Notes: generated from the sequence alone by a model not told the origin. Positions 40,740 to 54,159 are shown, counted from the stretch's first letter. The stretch is DNA of 64,000 nt from Bathynomus jamesi (GCA_023014485.1 JAJOZX010012253.1:10001-74000); one strand, 5' to 3'. Numbers and translations are program-made.

Positions 40740-41632
40740 TAACGGTATTGCGGTATCTGGCAATATTTAAGCCTTCTAAGCCAACTGGCTGATTATGAGT
40801 CTATAATAGTGTATACAATGGTATTGCGGTATCTGGCAATATTTAAGCCTTCTAAGCCAACTGGCTGATTAGGAGTCTATAATAGTGTATACAATGGTAT
40901 CTGGCAACTCTGTCTTCGATTAAATGAATACATGGCGCTATCTGGCAACTCAAGCCATTTACGCCAACTGGCTGATTAGGAGCCTATAAAACAACGCCAA
41001 CTCGGCTGATTGTCGTGTGGCCTCGCTGGAGGTAGAGATCTTTTCTCTTCCATCCTCCGAGAAGGTGTCGGTGGTTCTGCTATCGGCATCTGTTGTCACT
41101 TTTTTAGGGGACCTGCTTCCTCCTTGTGAGGTTAGTAGGCCTCGGGGTTCGGATCCCCAAATCTACAAAAGAGCCTGCTCTTAACGCCTGCGCGTGCCTG
41201 GTTGAGCCCGGGCGCCTGTCTTCTTCTACTCACGCTCTCGTTTCTGTTCCACTCTTTCTCTATTTCTTTCCCATTTCTTCGTCTGTTCCAGTTTCTCTTC
41301 TTCACTATCTTCTTTCTTGGTCACATCGACCTGAAGTCTTAATGTGCACTTGGCTCCTGCCAGGTGAACACCTCTCCTTCTTTCTCTTGGGGGCTAACGC
41401 CGCCTCCAAGTTTCCCCCCACCCCCCTTTGCAACAACACCCTCCCCTTTGCAACAACCCCCACCCCACTTTGCAACACCTCCCACCCCCTTTGCAACAAC
41501 CCCCATCCCCTTTGCAACAACCAAACCCCCTTTGCAACACCCCACCCCCATTTGCAACAACCCCCATTTGCAACATTACATAATAACCTGCAACATTCTT
41601 GCACTCTCCCCTTTTGCGGCTATACTACTTGA
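40740..41632 (-). repeat. Repeat R, copy 2 (inverted, with insertion)
   Basis: Shares CTGGCAACTC, GCCAACTGGCTGATTAGGAG and the CAACACC/CCCTTTGCAACA C-rich blocks with the reverse complement of 23,755-24,720. A segment at about 41,018-41,330, absent from the other copies, is an insertion of unknown type. The 168-codon frame from 41,126 crosses the insertion and the C-rich repeat and is not a credible gene. A short direct repeat (GCGGTATCTGGCAATATTTA) occurs at about 40,749 and 40,828. Confidence 0.6.
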
Positions 41633-43744
41633 CACAACCGCAATGAATGGGTTAATAACTATCTATAACCATTAAGTTATTCATGTATTTCAAATGCCAC
41701 TGATTACACTGATATACACTAATTTTTGCCTTGGTATAAATTCAACTGATTTTTATGTTTTCGCGTTCGCTGATTTAAAAAAATCGCCTTCATATTGTTC
41801 CATTACCCACTGTTTTTGTGGATATATAAATTGACGATTGGTTAGGTTAAGTCGTAATATTTTAGTTAGTTTTAACGTTTTATTTGATTAAATATACGCG
41901 GACAAAATTGGGGAACGCAAACTACACTAGGATAATATAAGGTAACGTAAACTACACTAGGCACCACAGGGAGATGTAAACTGCACTTGCTCCAAAATCA
42001 ATTTAAAAATTAACAATATGTCTATACTATCGATTTTTTGATGTTCAAAGCGGGTAGCATGGACCCATGGACACCACCTCCACCTATATACGCCATTGAT
42101 CCATAGTATATACTGTATGATTCGAGTAAATTTATACTCTTTAAGCACATGTAAAACTTCAACTTAAATTGTTAAAATAATTGATTGAAAACATTGTTAC
42201 ATTTCCACTGTGATCCAAGTAATCCAAGTAGAGACAAAATATTAATGGTCTGAATAATGAAATATGAAATGCTAATGAAGATGATATTTGGTGTACTCTT
42301 GGAAATAGTGGGTCATGTAACAGGGATAACTATAGCTTTACGTGATGTCCGAACACGGCTTGTTACGTCATCCGCACGCAGACGATAATCACCTATACTT
42401 CTTCAACACACTCCAATATTACTTTAATTTCGCTGAATTCTGTGAAGCGGTTTTGAGTAATGGCAGAGACGAAGCCCAAATTGGAAGTGCGTTCTGCACG
42501 ACAAATTTAATAAAGACCAGAATCCAGACGCAGTTCCATAATTACCAACCTTATCTAACATAAACATGTATTAACAATTTAATATATTTTGACCAACGTC
42601 AGGATTTGGCAATTTCTGCACGCTTCATTTATTCTAATAATAATAATGTTATTATTAAGGCGACCCTAATAAATTTAATAAAGTTAATAATATGGTTAAA
42701 AATTTGCTATTTGGTTAATAAAGTCAATATTTTAGTTATGGGTTAATAAAGTTAATAAAATTATCAATAAGGTTAAAAATTTGCTATTGTTAAGTTAAAA
42801 CTTTCGTGATTTATTAATAAAATTAATGAAAATGTGTAGTGAAACTACGTAAGCAAATAAATGATTTCCGCTTCTCTGACATGATGTTATAATATGAATT
42901 CTGGATTCTTATTTACGTAGAATCAAAGAAAGAAATCATATCCTTCCAACGGGAAGAAATTTCGCCCAAACTACATATATACCAAATTACAAGCAGCACA
43001 AGCTACCTCGGCTGCGGTTGGGGGCGCAGCTTTTCTCTATGCTGAAAATTTTTTGGCAAAAGACAAACTTCCTGCCCGAAAATATTGAGAAGTACTTTAT
43101 GCTTCATTATAATTCAGTCACTAAATAAGTTCGTTAATAGTTAAATGAATGTGGTGTGTTTTATCATTAAGGGTTAGTATTTATCCATAAATAAGTTGCA
43201 AATAAAGACTTTTTTTAGGTTAAAACTGAGTCACCTAAATATTATGAACATAATATCAATCACAATAATATGATAAATGGAACTACTGTACAATGACAAA
43301 TTTAAGGGTTTTTAAAAAATACGAAATAAAAGTAATCACACATTATCCATGGAACCTTTTTTCTTTCTTCTGTTTACATGTTTACATAGTTCGTCGCTTG
43401 AGGGTGCCACTCCTGTTATGGCGGCGATAGAATGCCCCTTCAAAATTTTTTTTCCAACAAAATAACTATCTCGTAAACTAAACATTTGCGACGGAAATAT
43501 TATTGATAAATGTTTTGTACTTGAGACATTAATGTAGAACCCCTCTCAAAATTGTCGGGAAACATTTTGGGTTGAAAAGTAACTAATACCTAAACTTGAA
43601 CAAACACCCTACAAATTGCTTTAAAACGCGTTTCTGAGAGCCTTAATTTTCAAAATTTTCCGGGGGAGCATACCTCCGGACACCCCTAGAAGCCTTCGGC
43701 GCTCGTACCGAACCCCCCTCCAGCAAATCCTGGATCCGCCCCAG

Positions 43745-43769
<25 letters not shown>

Positions 43770-43781
<12 letters not shown>

Positions 43782-45840
43782 AATTCAGAATGGTTCCCTG
43801 AGACAGTTATATGTTAAACACAGACCGTGCATGGAACAAGGAACTCTTCTGGGAAAATTAAATCCACTATAGTCCGAATACAGTGTTGCCAGATGGAATT
43901 TTTAAAAATCTGATAAATCTGATTAAAAAAATCTGTAGAAATCTGTAGATTTATAATATTTATCTAAATAATAATTTTGACATATTTTTATTTAATTTAC
44001 TGTCTTAAGGTATTATCAATGATCAAATCTTGTATAATATTTTCTTTATTTTTATAAACTTATATAAATATGGCACTTTAACATAAAAAAAAGTAAAGTA
44101 AATGAAAGTAAACAAATTGAATTCCGTTACTTTGTGATAAAGGAAATACCTTTTGGTTATTGCTGTAATAACTATAAGAACACCGGAATACTTCTTTAAT
44201 TCATACACATAAATGAAACCAAAAAAAATCCTTTTTAGATTTAAACAGATAAATATCATTTTTTTCAACAAAAACAAAAACATTCCATGCTACCATGACG
44301 TAGAGGGAATATCAACCAATCAGCGCCGATTAAATGATTTAATCGGCATGTATATCGTAGTCAGAAGCGAGTCGACTCGACTTCTGAAACTGAATACCGA
44401 GAACATTTGTGTCCTATTGATTGAGACTATAGGCCTAATATTTCCTTGTTGTAAATTTTGGAAGTAAATAATAATGATTGCTTGCTGGATTAAAAATCTG
44501 TAGATTATGCATAAATTATTGAAAAAATCTGAAAACCTGAATTGCTTCATAAAATCTGTAGATCTACAGATATATCTGTAGATCTGGCAACACTGTCCGA
44601 ATAAGTAATGGTAAATGACAAATACCATAGTTTTTCTTTTTCATGATTTTAGCCCGACGTGGGCAACGGGTCTCTCGCAGAGATCCCATAAATATAGCTT
44701 CCCTCACCAGCTATCTGCAAAGCAGACAGGATCCAGCTTTGGGACATGGATCTAGGGTTTAAAGCAAGCCTAGATCCCTACATTCAGAACCTCTATATAA
44801 GTAAAAGACTCGTTGCATTCACGTCGGGTTGAATAAATCAAAGAAAAAGGGGGTAACTATTGTATTTTTAGCCAAAAAAAAAACAAAACTTAAACCTCAA
44901 CCGGGACATTGAGCGTCCACTTTTCAAGGCACGTAACACGTCCGTTTAATATACACAAATTCAGAATGGTTCCCTGAGACAATTATATGTTAAACACAGA
45001 CCGTTCATGGAACAAGGAACTCTTCTGGGAAAATTAAATCCACTATAGTCCGAATAAGTAATGGTAAATGACAAATACCATAGTTTTTCTTTTTCATGAT
45101 TTTAGCCCGACGTGGGCAACGGGTCTCTCGCAGAGATCCCATAAATATAGCTTCCCTAGATCCATGTCCCAAAGCTGGATCCTGTCTGCTTTGCAGATAG
45201 CTGGTGAGGGAAGCTATATTTATGGGATCTCTGCGAGAGACCCGTTGCCCACGTCGGGCTAAAATCATGAAAAAGAAAAACTATGGTATTTGTCATTTAC
45301 CATTACTTATTCGGACTATAGTGGATTTAATTTTCCCAGAAGAGTTCCTTGTTCCATGCACGGTCTGTGTTTAACATATAATTGTCTCAGGGAACCATTC
45401 TGAATTTGTGTATATTAAACGGACGTGTTACGTGCCTTGAAAAGTGGACGCTCAATGTCCCGGTTGAGGTTTAAGTTTTGGTTTTTTTTTGGCTAAAAAT
45501 ACAATAGTTACCCCCTTTTTCTTTGATTTATTCAACCCGACGTGAATGCAACGAGTCTTTTACTTATATAGAGGTTCTGAATGTAGGGATCTAGGCTTGC
45601 TTTAAACTCTAGATCCATGTCCCAAAGCTGGATCCTGTCTGCTTTGCAGATAGCTGGTGAGGGAAGCTATATTTATGGGATCTCTGCGAGAGATCCGTTG
45701 CCCACGTCGGGCTAAAATCATGAAAAAGAAAAACTATGGTATTTGTCATTTACCATTACTTATTCGGACTATAGAGGATTTAATTTTCCCAGAAGAGTTC
45801 CTTGTTCCATGCACGGTCTGTGTTTAACATATATATATAT
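43770..45840. repeat. Inner inverted repeats with LTR-like features
   Basis: A unit beginning AATTCAGAATGGTTCCC occurs twice in plus orientation (from 43,781 and 44,956) and twice inverted (ending about 45,410 and in shortened form at 45,835). It includes TATATAAG, AATAAATC and the inverted words CCCGACGTGGGCAACGGG and GATAGCTGGTGAGGGAAGC. TATA plus poly(A)-like signals suggest an LTR or TRIM-type retroelement in head-to-head arrangement. No coding frame. Confidence 0.6.
43881..44595. mobile_element. hAT-like element, 715 bp
   Basis: Terminal inverted repeats CAGTGTTGCCAGAT and ATCTGGCAACACTG, flanked by an exact 8-bp duplication TCCGAATA (43,873-43,880 and 44,596-44,603). The sister copy of the host repeat at 45,050 lacks the insertion (TCCGAATAAGTAATGG uninterrupted). 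No transposase. Confidence 0.9.
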
Positions 45841-45899
45841 ATATATATACACACACATATATGAACCGTACCTAAATATCTTTTGTAGGATGGTTACAA

Positions 45900-46178
45900 C
45901 CATGGCCGTAACTACCTATGAGGTCACCGAGGTCCGGACCTCGGTAATTATTTCCTAAAAAAAAAAAAAAAAAGAGACTGAACCGTTCTCCGTGTATGAA
46001 ACGCATATTACCGCTTTTCTTTTGAAAAGAGGGAGCGTCGAGCGTTTTGTGTTTTGTGTTTAGTGTATAGCTTGGGTTGTGTTTGTAGATGTCATTTTGG
46101 TCTGAATTTTGCTCGTCCCGCCGCGCTCGAAAAAAATCTGGACCTCACTAATTTCTAAACCCTAGTTACGGCCCTGGA
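45900..46178. mobile_element. Probable hAT-like MITE
   Basis: Ends CCATGGCCGTAACTA and TAGTTACGGCCCTGG are imperfect inverted repeats about 280 bases apart. TTACAAC lies just outside on each side, but the duplication is not exactly aligned. No coding. Confidence 0.5.
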
Positions 46179-47234
46179 CTTACAACCTGTGCTGGGAGAT
46201 GATAGCAAGGATATGGTAAGATATGTGTGATAATACCAAGGATATGGTAGCTTTTATGTCATGAATACAGAGCTAAAATGTCAGATTTGTCATAGATATG
46301 TTTGTGCTTGATGAAAAATAAAAACTCGCACAAATTGATCTCATAGTCTTAGTAAATCACTTTTCTGCATTAACGATAACATTGTTGTTGTTTTTTGTTG
46401 TAAGTACAGTAATTAACTTCATTTCACATAATAAATAATTTTATTTTTCAAATATAGGAAAATATTCCTTTAATTTTCTGACAAATAATTTGAATTATAA
46501 TTCTATTCATTCATTAAATTTTTTTTGGAAAAATCACACATGACGCAGCGTTGCCTCTTCAAGGGAATTTTCCCCAAATTTATGTAAGAAATAGGCCTAC
46601 CTGTTGCAAACATTTATATTATAAACTTCTATCAAGCAAGTGAATTTTTAAGTCCATTCATTTAAAAAAAATAAAAAAGTTTGAGAGTTTTGTGCGAATT
46701 TTTGTATGAATCTGTGTGAATTTGTGTGAGAAATTGGCCGGCTGAACTCTTGGTGTTTCAAACCTTCCACCCACGCCATTTTCGTACATGTGACCTGAAG
46801 GTTCACTTTTTCTTTCATAAATGTCTGCACCTCCTCGGTCGTAAGATCAGGTTCAAATCACGAGTCGGAGATACTAGCAGTCTTCGATGGAACAGCCATA
46901 AAACGATCTCTTTTGGCAGCCCATATAATAGTTATAGTTCATTATCGAAACCTTTTTTCATCATTATAAAAGATAATTAAAAATTAAATTTAAAATATTA
47001 TAAAAATATATTAGTTAGCCAAAGGATTTTTCCAAATTATAAAATTGAATTTCTTTTATTCAAATTTTATTTCTTTAAGGAAAATATTTCTAAATAAAAT
47101 TCCTGTCAATACATCACTATACTGCATTTCCTATTATTTTTATAATCTTACATACAGTATTATTATCTTATTTTATTGAATTTCAATCGGTTAATTCGGA
47201 TTTTCATTATTGGATATTTTTTAAAAACCAATAG
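46179..47234. other. AT-rich stretch inside the palindrome
   Basis: This stretch has no clear partner on the left side of the palindrome. No gene seen. Short overlapping frames near 46,650-46,980 on both strands have no domain. Confidence 0.4.
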
Positions 47235-47270
47235 ATTTGTCATATTATTGTGATTGATGTTATTTTTACA

Positions 47271-47338
47271 GTGTGTTCGAAGTCACTATGCACTTTTATA
47301 ATCGAAAAGTGCACAGTGACTTTCCGAACACCCTGTAT
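47271..47338. mobile_element. Very short MITE, about 68 bp
   Basis: CAGTGTGTTCGAAGTCACT and AGTGACTTTCCGAACACCCTG are near-perfect inverted repeats with TA on both sides. The matching position in the left arm (about 43,243) lacks it. Confidence 0.65.
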
Positions 47339-48109
47339 AATAAGTAGGTGATTCGGTTTTAATCTAGAAAATTCTTTATTTGTAACCTATTTATGGGTAA
47401 ATACTAACCCTTAATAATAAAACATCACATTCATTTAATTATTAACGAACTTATTTAGTGACTGAATTATAATGAAGCATAAAGTACTTCTCAATATTTT
47501 CGGGCAGGAAGTTTGTCTTTTGCCAAAAAATTTTCAGCAAAGAGAAGCTGCGCCCCACCGCAGCCGAGAAGCGGAAATCATTTATTTGCTTTCGTAGTTT
47601 CACTCCACATTTTCGTTAATTTTATTAATCCATCACGAAAGTTTTAACTTAACAATAGCAAATTTTTAACCTTATTAATAATTTTATTAACTATTATTAT
47701 TAGAATAAATGAAGCGTGCAGAAATAGCAAAATCCTGACGTAGGTCACAAAATATGTTAAATTGTTAATACATGGTTATGTTAAAAAAAGGTTGGTAATT
47801 ATGGAACTGCGTCTGGATTCTGGTCTTTATTAAATTTGTCGTGCAGAACGCACTTCCAATTTGGGCTTCGTCTCTGCCATTACTCAAAACCGCTTCACAG
47901 AATTCAGCGAAGTTAAAGTAATATTGGTGTGTGTTCATGGGCGCCCGCAGGATTTTTTCCAAGGGGGGGCAAAATTTAATGTATTAATAGGTAGGGACCG
48001 GAGCAAGCAAAAAACTTTTGATCCCTTAGGAACAAGCAGGTTAATTCTAAGCAAGTTTAGCGTTGCATTTTCTGTAATGGAAAATGCAAATATATATTGT
48101 ATATACATA

Positions 48110-48891
48110 CAGTGTGTCCGTAAAGTCATGGTGGGATTTTAAATAGCTATATTATTGCAACGAAACATGATGAGATGAAAAAAAGGCAAATTGAAGAACA
48201 ACTCTAAAAGAATAACTTTATTTAACGTAGTTCGATATGGGCTCCTCTGGTAGCCCTGCAGAAATCTAGGCGGTGATTCAATTCCAGCCACACACGCCCA
48301 AGAACATCAGGAGTGACGGATGCGATAGCTTCCGTGATTCGCTCGTGCAAGTGATGAATATCCCTAATGGGTACACTGTACACGCTTTGCTTGACGTAAC
48401 CCCACAAATAAAAGTCCAAAGGTGTCAGGTCCGGAGAGCGTGGAGGCCATGGCTTCCATCCTCCTCTTCCTATCCATCTCTGGAAATTTTTCATTAAGGA
48501 ATTCTCGAACAACGTTGGCATAGTGCGGAGGAGCACCATCTTGCTGAAAGATGACATTATTGTCAATAAATTGGGGTACTGCAAAATGTTCCAACATAGC
48601 GAGGTAGTTGTGTGACGTCACAGTGGGTTCCGCGAAGAAAAATGGGCCAATCACTCGATCTCGTGCTAGAGCACACCACACATTAACTTTCGGGCTATTA
48701 CGCTCATGTTCAACATAGGCATGTGGACAGCCTAGACTAACTACGAGATAAAGGTTAAGCTTAGCCTAGACTAACTACAAGATACAACTTTGAGAGTTGT
48801 TCTTAAATTTGGCATTGTTTCATCTCATTATCATGTTTCGTTGCAATAATATAGCTATTTAAAATCCCACCATGACTTTACGGACACACTG
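48110..48891 (-). mobile_element. Internally deleted Tc1/mariner element
   Basis: Terminal inverted repeats about 65 bases long (CAGTGTGTCCGTAAAGTCAT and its complement), with TA at both ends. It holds only the distal part of a transposase gene. Confidence 0.85.
48222..48725 (-). pseudogene. Mariner transposase C-terminal half
   Basis: Minus-strand frames starting near 48,725 read VNVWCALARDRVIGPFFF and IFQQDGAPPHYANVVREFL (second catalytic D), then change frame near 48,478-48,490 and continue with PRSPDLTPLDFYLWGYVK (third catalytic position is D) to the stop at 48,222. The DNA-binding domain and the first catalytic Asp are deleted, so it is inactive. The N-terminal fragment at 2734-3086 may be of the same family. 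Confidence 0.8.
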
Positions 48892-49796
48892 TACAATGCA
48901 CATGATAACAATCATTTATTTTATTTATAACAGAAACATGATAGAATGAAGAAAAAAGCACACTGAAGTAAATGTTGTAGCTAATTTGAAAACGGTGTTT
49001 CGAGCATCACCTACACTGCTCATTTGAATAGGAATTGTAGTCGTCTGCGGTCACTACCAAAATTATGAACAACCTTTTCCATAAAATCAGTTTTGTTGGA
49101 GTTGATTTTCTCCCGGTGAACAAATAAAAAGGTAGCAACCTTTTATCATGCACACAAATAAAAATTTTCACCCTTTAGGAGGCAGTTGGATACTTTTCAG
49201 CAAGTTTAGGATATAAATATTTTCTTAGAAAATATTTAATATATTTTCTTGGCATTTCCAGGGGGGGGGGCAAGCGCCCCCCCTTGCCCCTACCTGCGGG
49301 CGCCCATGTGTGTGTTGTAGATGTATAGGTGACTATCGTCTGCGTGTGGATGACATAACAAGCCGTGTTCGGATATCACGTAAAGCTATAGTTATCCCTG
49401 TTACATGACCCACTATTTTCAAGAGTACACTAAATATCATCTTCATTAGCATTTCATATTTTATTATTCAGACCATTAATATTTTGTCTCTACTTGGATT
49501 ACTTGGATCACAGTGGAAATGTAACAATGTTTTCAATAAATTATTTTAACAATTTAAGTTGAAGTTTTACATGTGTTTAAAGAGTATAAATTTACTCGAA
49601 TATACATACAGTATATACTATGGATCAATGGCGTATATAGGTGGAGGTGGTGTCCATGGGTCCATGCCACGCGCTTTGAACATCAAAATAACGATAGTAT
49701 AGACATACAGTATTGTTAATTTTTAAATTGATTTTGGAGCAAGTGTAGTTTACATCCCCCTGTGGTGCCTAGTGTAGTTTACGTTCCCCTATATTA

Positions 49797-50654
49797 CAGG
49801 GGTGGGGAAACTTTTCAGTACCAAGGGCGAAAATCGATAACATAAACAACACCGCGGGCGTCTGGCAAATTTTAAGCTTATATACAGCGTGTCCCAAAGA
49901 AATGTATACCCACTTTGTTCGATAATACCAGCTATGAGGATAATAAATATATTACTTTTTATATGTTTTTTAATAAAGAAGTTTCTCCTGAATCTAAATA
50001 TGTAATTATATTTATTAAAAATTGAAGAACAAAAAAGTTACAGATGTTTAAATTATTATTATTATTTTCGAGACTTCATGTGCGATATTTTCTAATATTT
50101 TAACCGACTGTTTTGAGATACTTATGTTTAGTGTTGATATTGTAGCATAAATGTTGTAATTATTAGTTAATTCAAAAAATTTACAAATTCCATGGTTAAA
50201 TGACACTTTATCTAAGATGTTCGACGTCTTCCAGAACGTTGTTTTTTTAAGTTTTGCACAGTGCCGTCGGTTTCAAACTTATCTCGTATACGTGCAAAAA
50301 TATTTGAAAATATCGCACATGAAGTCTCGAAAATAATAATTATAATTTAAACATCTGTAACGTTTTTGTTTTTCAATTTTTAATAAAAATAATTACATAT
50401 TTAGATTCAGGAGAAAATTCTTTATTAAAAAACATATAAAAAGTAATATATTTATTATCCTCATAGCTGGTATTATCGAACAAAGTAGGTATACATTTCT
50501 TTGGGACACGCTGTATATAAGATGTATTTTAAAAAGATTTGCTGGGCTGTAAATAAATAATTTTTAGTAAATAATAAATACCTAAGCGGGCGAATTGAAA
50601 TTAGCTCGTGGGCGAAATTTCGCCCGCGGGCGAGGGTTTCCCCATCCCTGCGGC
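49797..50654. mobile_element. hAT-like element with nested MITE
   Basis: Ends CAGGGGTGGGGAAAC and GTTTCCCCATCCCTG, flanked by CTATATTA at 49,789-49,796 and 50,655-50,662 (four extra bases CGGC precede the right copy). The left palindrome arm near 41,935 lacks the insertion. Non-coding. Confidence 0.75.
49885..50513. mobile_element. Fold-back MITE with about 225-bp inverted repeats
   Basis: CAGCGTGTCCCAAAGAAATG and its complement at the far end, with the match continuing for about 225 bases each side; TA flanks both ends. It sits inside the hAT-like element. Confidence 0.85.
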
Positions 50655-50999
50655 CTATATTAACCTAGTGTAGTTTGCTTTCCCCAACTTTGTCCGCGTA
50701 TATTTTAATCAAATACAACGTTAAAACTAACGAAAATATTACGACAACCTAACCAATCGTCAATTTATATATCCGCAAAAACAGTGGGTGATGGAACAAT
50801 ACGAATGCGATTTTTTAAACCAGCAGACGCGAAAACAAAAATCTGCTGAATTTATACCGAGGCAAAAATCGGTGTATATCAGTGTAATCAGTATATATCA
50901 GTGTATATCAGTGTAATCAGTGGCATTTGAAATATATGGATAACTTAATGGTTATAAATAGTGATTAACCCATTCATTGCGGTTGTGGCACGTATGATA

Positions 51000-52760
51000 T
51001 GCTACCCCTTTCTATAACTGTACTTCAACAGTTGTTTGACAGAAGTTATTTAACAGTGATCCAGACCAGTGTTCCCAGTGGACAAAATAACAATGTACCA
51101 AAAGACACAAAAAAGTATCCATTCAATTTGATACATATATTTTTTTAATTTAATATGACAAGCATATAAAAAATATATTTATGGCAATAAATAAGTAGTA
51201 ATAATAATAATCATAATATTGTTTATTTTAGAGACAGCCGTGCCTGGTACATATCAAAAGCACAACTATATACAAATATAATAACCCGATTCATTAAAAT
51301 AGATACAGAGGAACAAGTACAAAAAAGCTCAACTATGGCACAGAAACACGCAAAAATTAGGTCACCAATGTTGGCATCTGAACCATTCTGGCCAAGTGAA
51401 CATGCAAACAATGTTTGATACCACCAGCTGTACAATTGTCAAAGTCCATCTACACCAAGTTATATTTACGCCGAATGTTCATATGGTTTACTATAATATA
51501 GCCATCATAACTCGCATATCTAATCACTGATGCAACAATACCATTGCTTCTACTCCTTAGGGTACATAGCTACATAGCTACCATATCCTACACAGCTACA
51601 CAACGATTCAACAGGACTGGTGAGGGGAATCTGGTCGCAGGGCTGTCAACCCAGACCAGTGTTTCCACTTTTCAAGAATGAAATTCACATGTCACGTTCC
51701 CAGAATCACTGTTCCAGAAAGTGAAGTACGTCACCTCTCCACGCCAGTCTCTGCCACAATTCTTCACTGCTTTCCTTCGAGTACTGAATACACTGAGGAA
51801 TGAGAGAGGTCACAGAACATTCTCCATCTTTCCAAGCAGCCTGTGCAGCCTACCATCTCCAATGCAGCACTCCTGTTCCAGCAGCATGTTAACCCCCTAT
51901 GCCCTAGCCATCATTGAAAAATAGATCAGTGCCAGGTCACAAGTTCAGCTCCAGGAGACACCAGATGACAGCACCCAGTTCACCACCACCACGTCTATAG
52001 GGGTTGTCCATGTTCCCGCTACTTCATGTACATTCAACTTCTAAGTTTGCCAGCAGCTGCCCTGTAAACAATCAATGAACATATGGGGCCTTGATTGTTT
52101 GCTGCCGATGCTGTCCATCAGCGTTGGAGCAAAGAGTGCTTGAGGGAGTACCACCGTATGTTCCAGGCAGCTCCAACCACCAGTTCATAAATGAACCTCA
52201 CACAGTCCCCACCACCATCGCGTGCAGTACTTTCTCTGAGAGAGATGATGATGATGCTGCTGCTGCTGATGATGCCTTCAAGGCATTGACACATGTGGTC
52301 GAGCAGAAGGAGTTGGATAAGACGTATGGGTGTGCAGTATGTACCACTGAGTGTGATGATCAGGTGTCAGTTGAATGTGACTCATGTTTGGTCTGGTGTC
52401 ACTTAGCATGTGTGGGGAGGAGACAGGCACCCAAAACCCGACAATGGTTTTATCAAGTGTATTTGGACGGGGTAAGAGCAGTGCTTATAACTATTAATCT
52501 ATCATACCAATTGAACATTGAGGTATTGACTTTTTAATAAATAAAAATTCATCAATTTTTATTGTAATTTTATCATATATATATATAAATTTTTGCATGT
52601 ATTGTTTTGATTTGCTTGGAATATTTTTAAATTGTTAATAATGAGGTGTGTAACCTTCCAGTAAAGTAAGAACAGTGCTTATGAAAATTAAACTATCATG
52701 ACTGTTGAGCATTGAGGTATTGACATTTCAACACAAAACTTTATCGGTTTGTCTTGTAAG
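51000..52760 (+). mobile_element. Degenerate SWIM/PHD transposon, inverted copy
   Basis: Inverted copy of 21,300-23,754: for example CTACCCCTTTCTATAACTGT at 51,002 matches the complement of 23,724-23,743, and AATTGAACATTGAGGTATTG at 52,507 the complement of about 21,590. It lacks the insertion present in the other copy at 21.8-22.4 kb. Confidence 0.7.
52091..52537 (+). pseudogene. PHD-finger-containing fragment
   Basis: 148-codon frame with no good start. The C-terminal half has CAVC, then ECDSCLVWCHLACVG, the core of a PHD-type zinc finger, and WFYQVYLDG where the last cysteine pair would be. GTAAGAG follows directly and may be an old splice donor. The preceding region (51,721-52,040) contains a broken SWIM-like stretch (TSCTFNF). 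Fragment of a transposon-type gene; not functional as it stands. Confidence 0.5.
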
Positions 52761-54159
52761 ATGATTTTATCTTGTAAACTTAATTTTCCATATATTAATT
52801 TGATCGGATTGACTTTGTATAGTTTGAATAAACTTCCTGATAATATATTATGCTTTTCCTGTTCAGCCTACGCTTGAATAACTCTTGGATATTTGGCCGC
52901 GACTACGGCAAATAACCATCAATTTGACAGGGAAGTGCTTCCAGAGAAATAACAGATGGTTATTTGTTTGGATCTGTGTCCCCATGGGGGATACGAAAGT
53001 ATCATTTGGATCCTTTTTGATATTGGTAGTCCTATCTTACGTCGCTGACCTAAATGATACGAAATGGGTAAATTCTCAGATTTGAGATACTTTTTTAACT
53101 TATTTTAACCATTTTCGTACATTTTGCGACAGTGATGAAATGAGTTTATGATTGGCAAATCTAATGACTGGTACGTCTAATGGGTCCACATCTCCACAAG
53201 TGGCGACTTTTTGAAGCGATTTGTCTACTCCAATTTGGCTACTATACGTAAAATTTTAACGATATTTTGGCTACTCCACATCTGGCGACTTTTTTACTAC
53301 TATTTGAAGTGAATTTAGTGACATTTTGTGAGCCTGTGTCAGTGTTGCCACTTCATTGGAATTTCATAGAAATTTGTGAGAGAAATAAGGCTACGTGGGA
53401 GGTGTTGTGGGATAACACTCCGACTTGACAATTTGTGTATTTTTCTGTGTGAATTTTCAGGTAATGACAGGATATTTGAAATTGACTTAAGTGTATTTAA
53501 TTAAAGTAGGGGAAAATTGTATTAAGCAAAGTAGAGAAAGAGAGCTGCTGATCTAAACACAGATAAATCATCATATATATCCCAGAAATTTAATACTTAA
53601 TGTAGAAATTTTGGCCTAATATTTACAGAATATTTGTATAAGTCATCCGGCAACACTGCATGATTATGTAATCCGTATACACTCACTGCCCACATATGCT
53701 GGAGGTAGCTAAAACCCTGAGACGTAGTACCACACTGTTTCATACTGAGCAAGATACAAGTTATTATAATGAGTGCTGAAAAGAAGTTCTATTACACTGC
53801 CCAACACCAATTTTGCTGATTTAATTCTAACACCTGTTTTTAGGTAACTTTGGTGTGCTGATTTCAAAAATCACCTTAGTTTTTGCCTATCACGTCAGGT
53901 TTTCGAGCAATCAAATACGGATATTTTGGAGATATCGCATTTTGGCAGGGTTATGCCCAATTTTTTTCTTTTCAAAAAATAAGTTTTTACATACTCAGAA
54001 TCAGCATGGAAAAGTAAACAATTGTGCAGGGAGTGAACTTTAATATACAAGGGTAATATTGACACAAAGTGATTAAAAGTGTTTAAATAAGCAAAAAATG
54101 AATCCATATTAAAGCAAGCACGGGACCAGTTTTCTTAACATTGTCTTTTTCGTGTTTTC
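52761..54159. other. AT-rich gene-free stretch
   Basis: No conserved protein seen. Phrases such as TGGCGACTTTTT recur in degenerate form at 53,200-53,300. Frames at 52,885-53,085 and 53,855-54,043 have no recognisable domain. Confidence 0.4.

Larger units (their letters stand above)
47936..49308. mobile_element. hAT-like element carrying a mariner remnant
   Basis: Ends CATGGGCGCCCGCAGG and CCTGCGGGCGCCCATG are perfect inverted repeats, flanked by the 8-bp duplication TGTGTGTT (47,928-47,935 and 49,309-49,316). The left palindrome arm at about 42,405 is the uninserted site. Next to the ends are G/C runs. A mariner element is nested at 48,110-48,891. Confidence 0.85.
41633..50988. repeat. 9.4-kb palindrome centred near 45.16 kb
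   Basis: Left arm 41,633-43,285 is the inverted copy of right arm 47,235-50,988 after later insertions in the right arm are discounted. Examples are CACAACCGCAATGAATGG against CATTCATTGCGGTTGTG at the outer ends and GAAGCCCAAATTGGAAGTGC in the middle. The inner part 43,770-45,840 is itself palindromic. Short frames at 42,342-42,563 and 47,765-47,962 are mirror copies and not genes. Confidence 0.85.

Noticed and set aside
41126..41632. 168-codon plus-strand frame
   Set aside because: It runs from an insertion into C-rich repeats (CTTTGCAACA blocks) that are non-coding in the other copies of repeat R.
42342..42563. 73-codon frame also present on the minus strand at 47.8 kb
   Set aside because: The two are mirror copies in palindrome arms and one is interrupted; duplication explains the apparent conservation.
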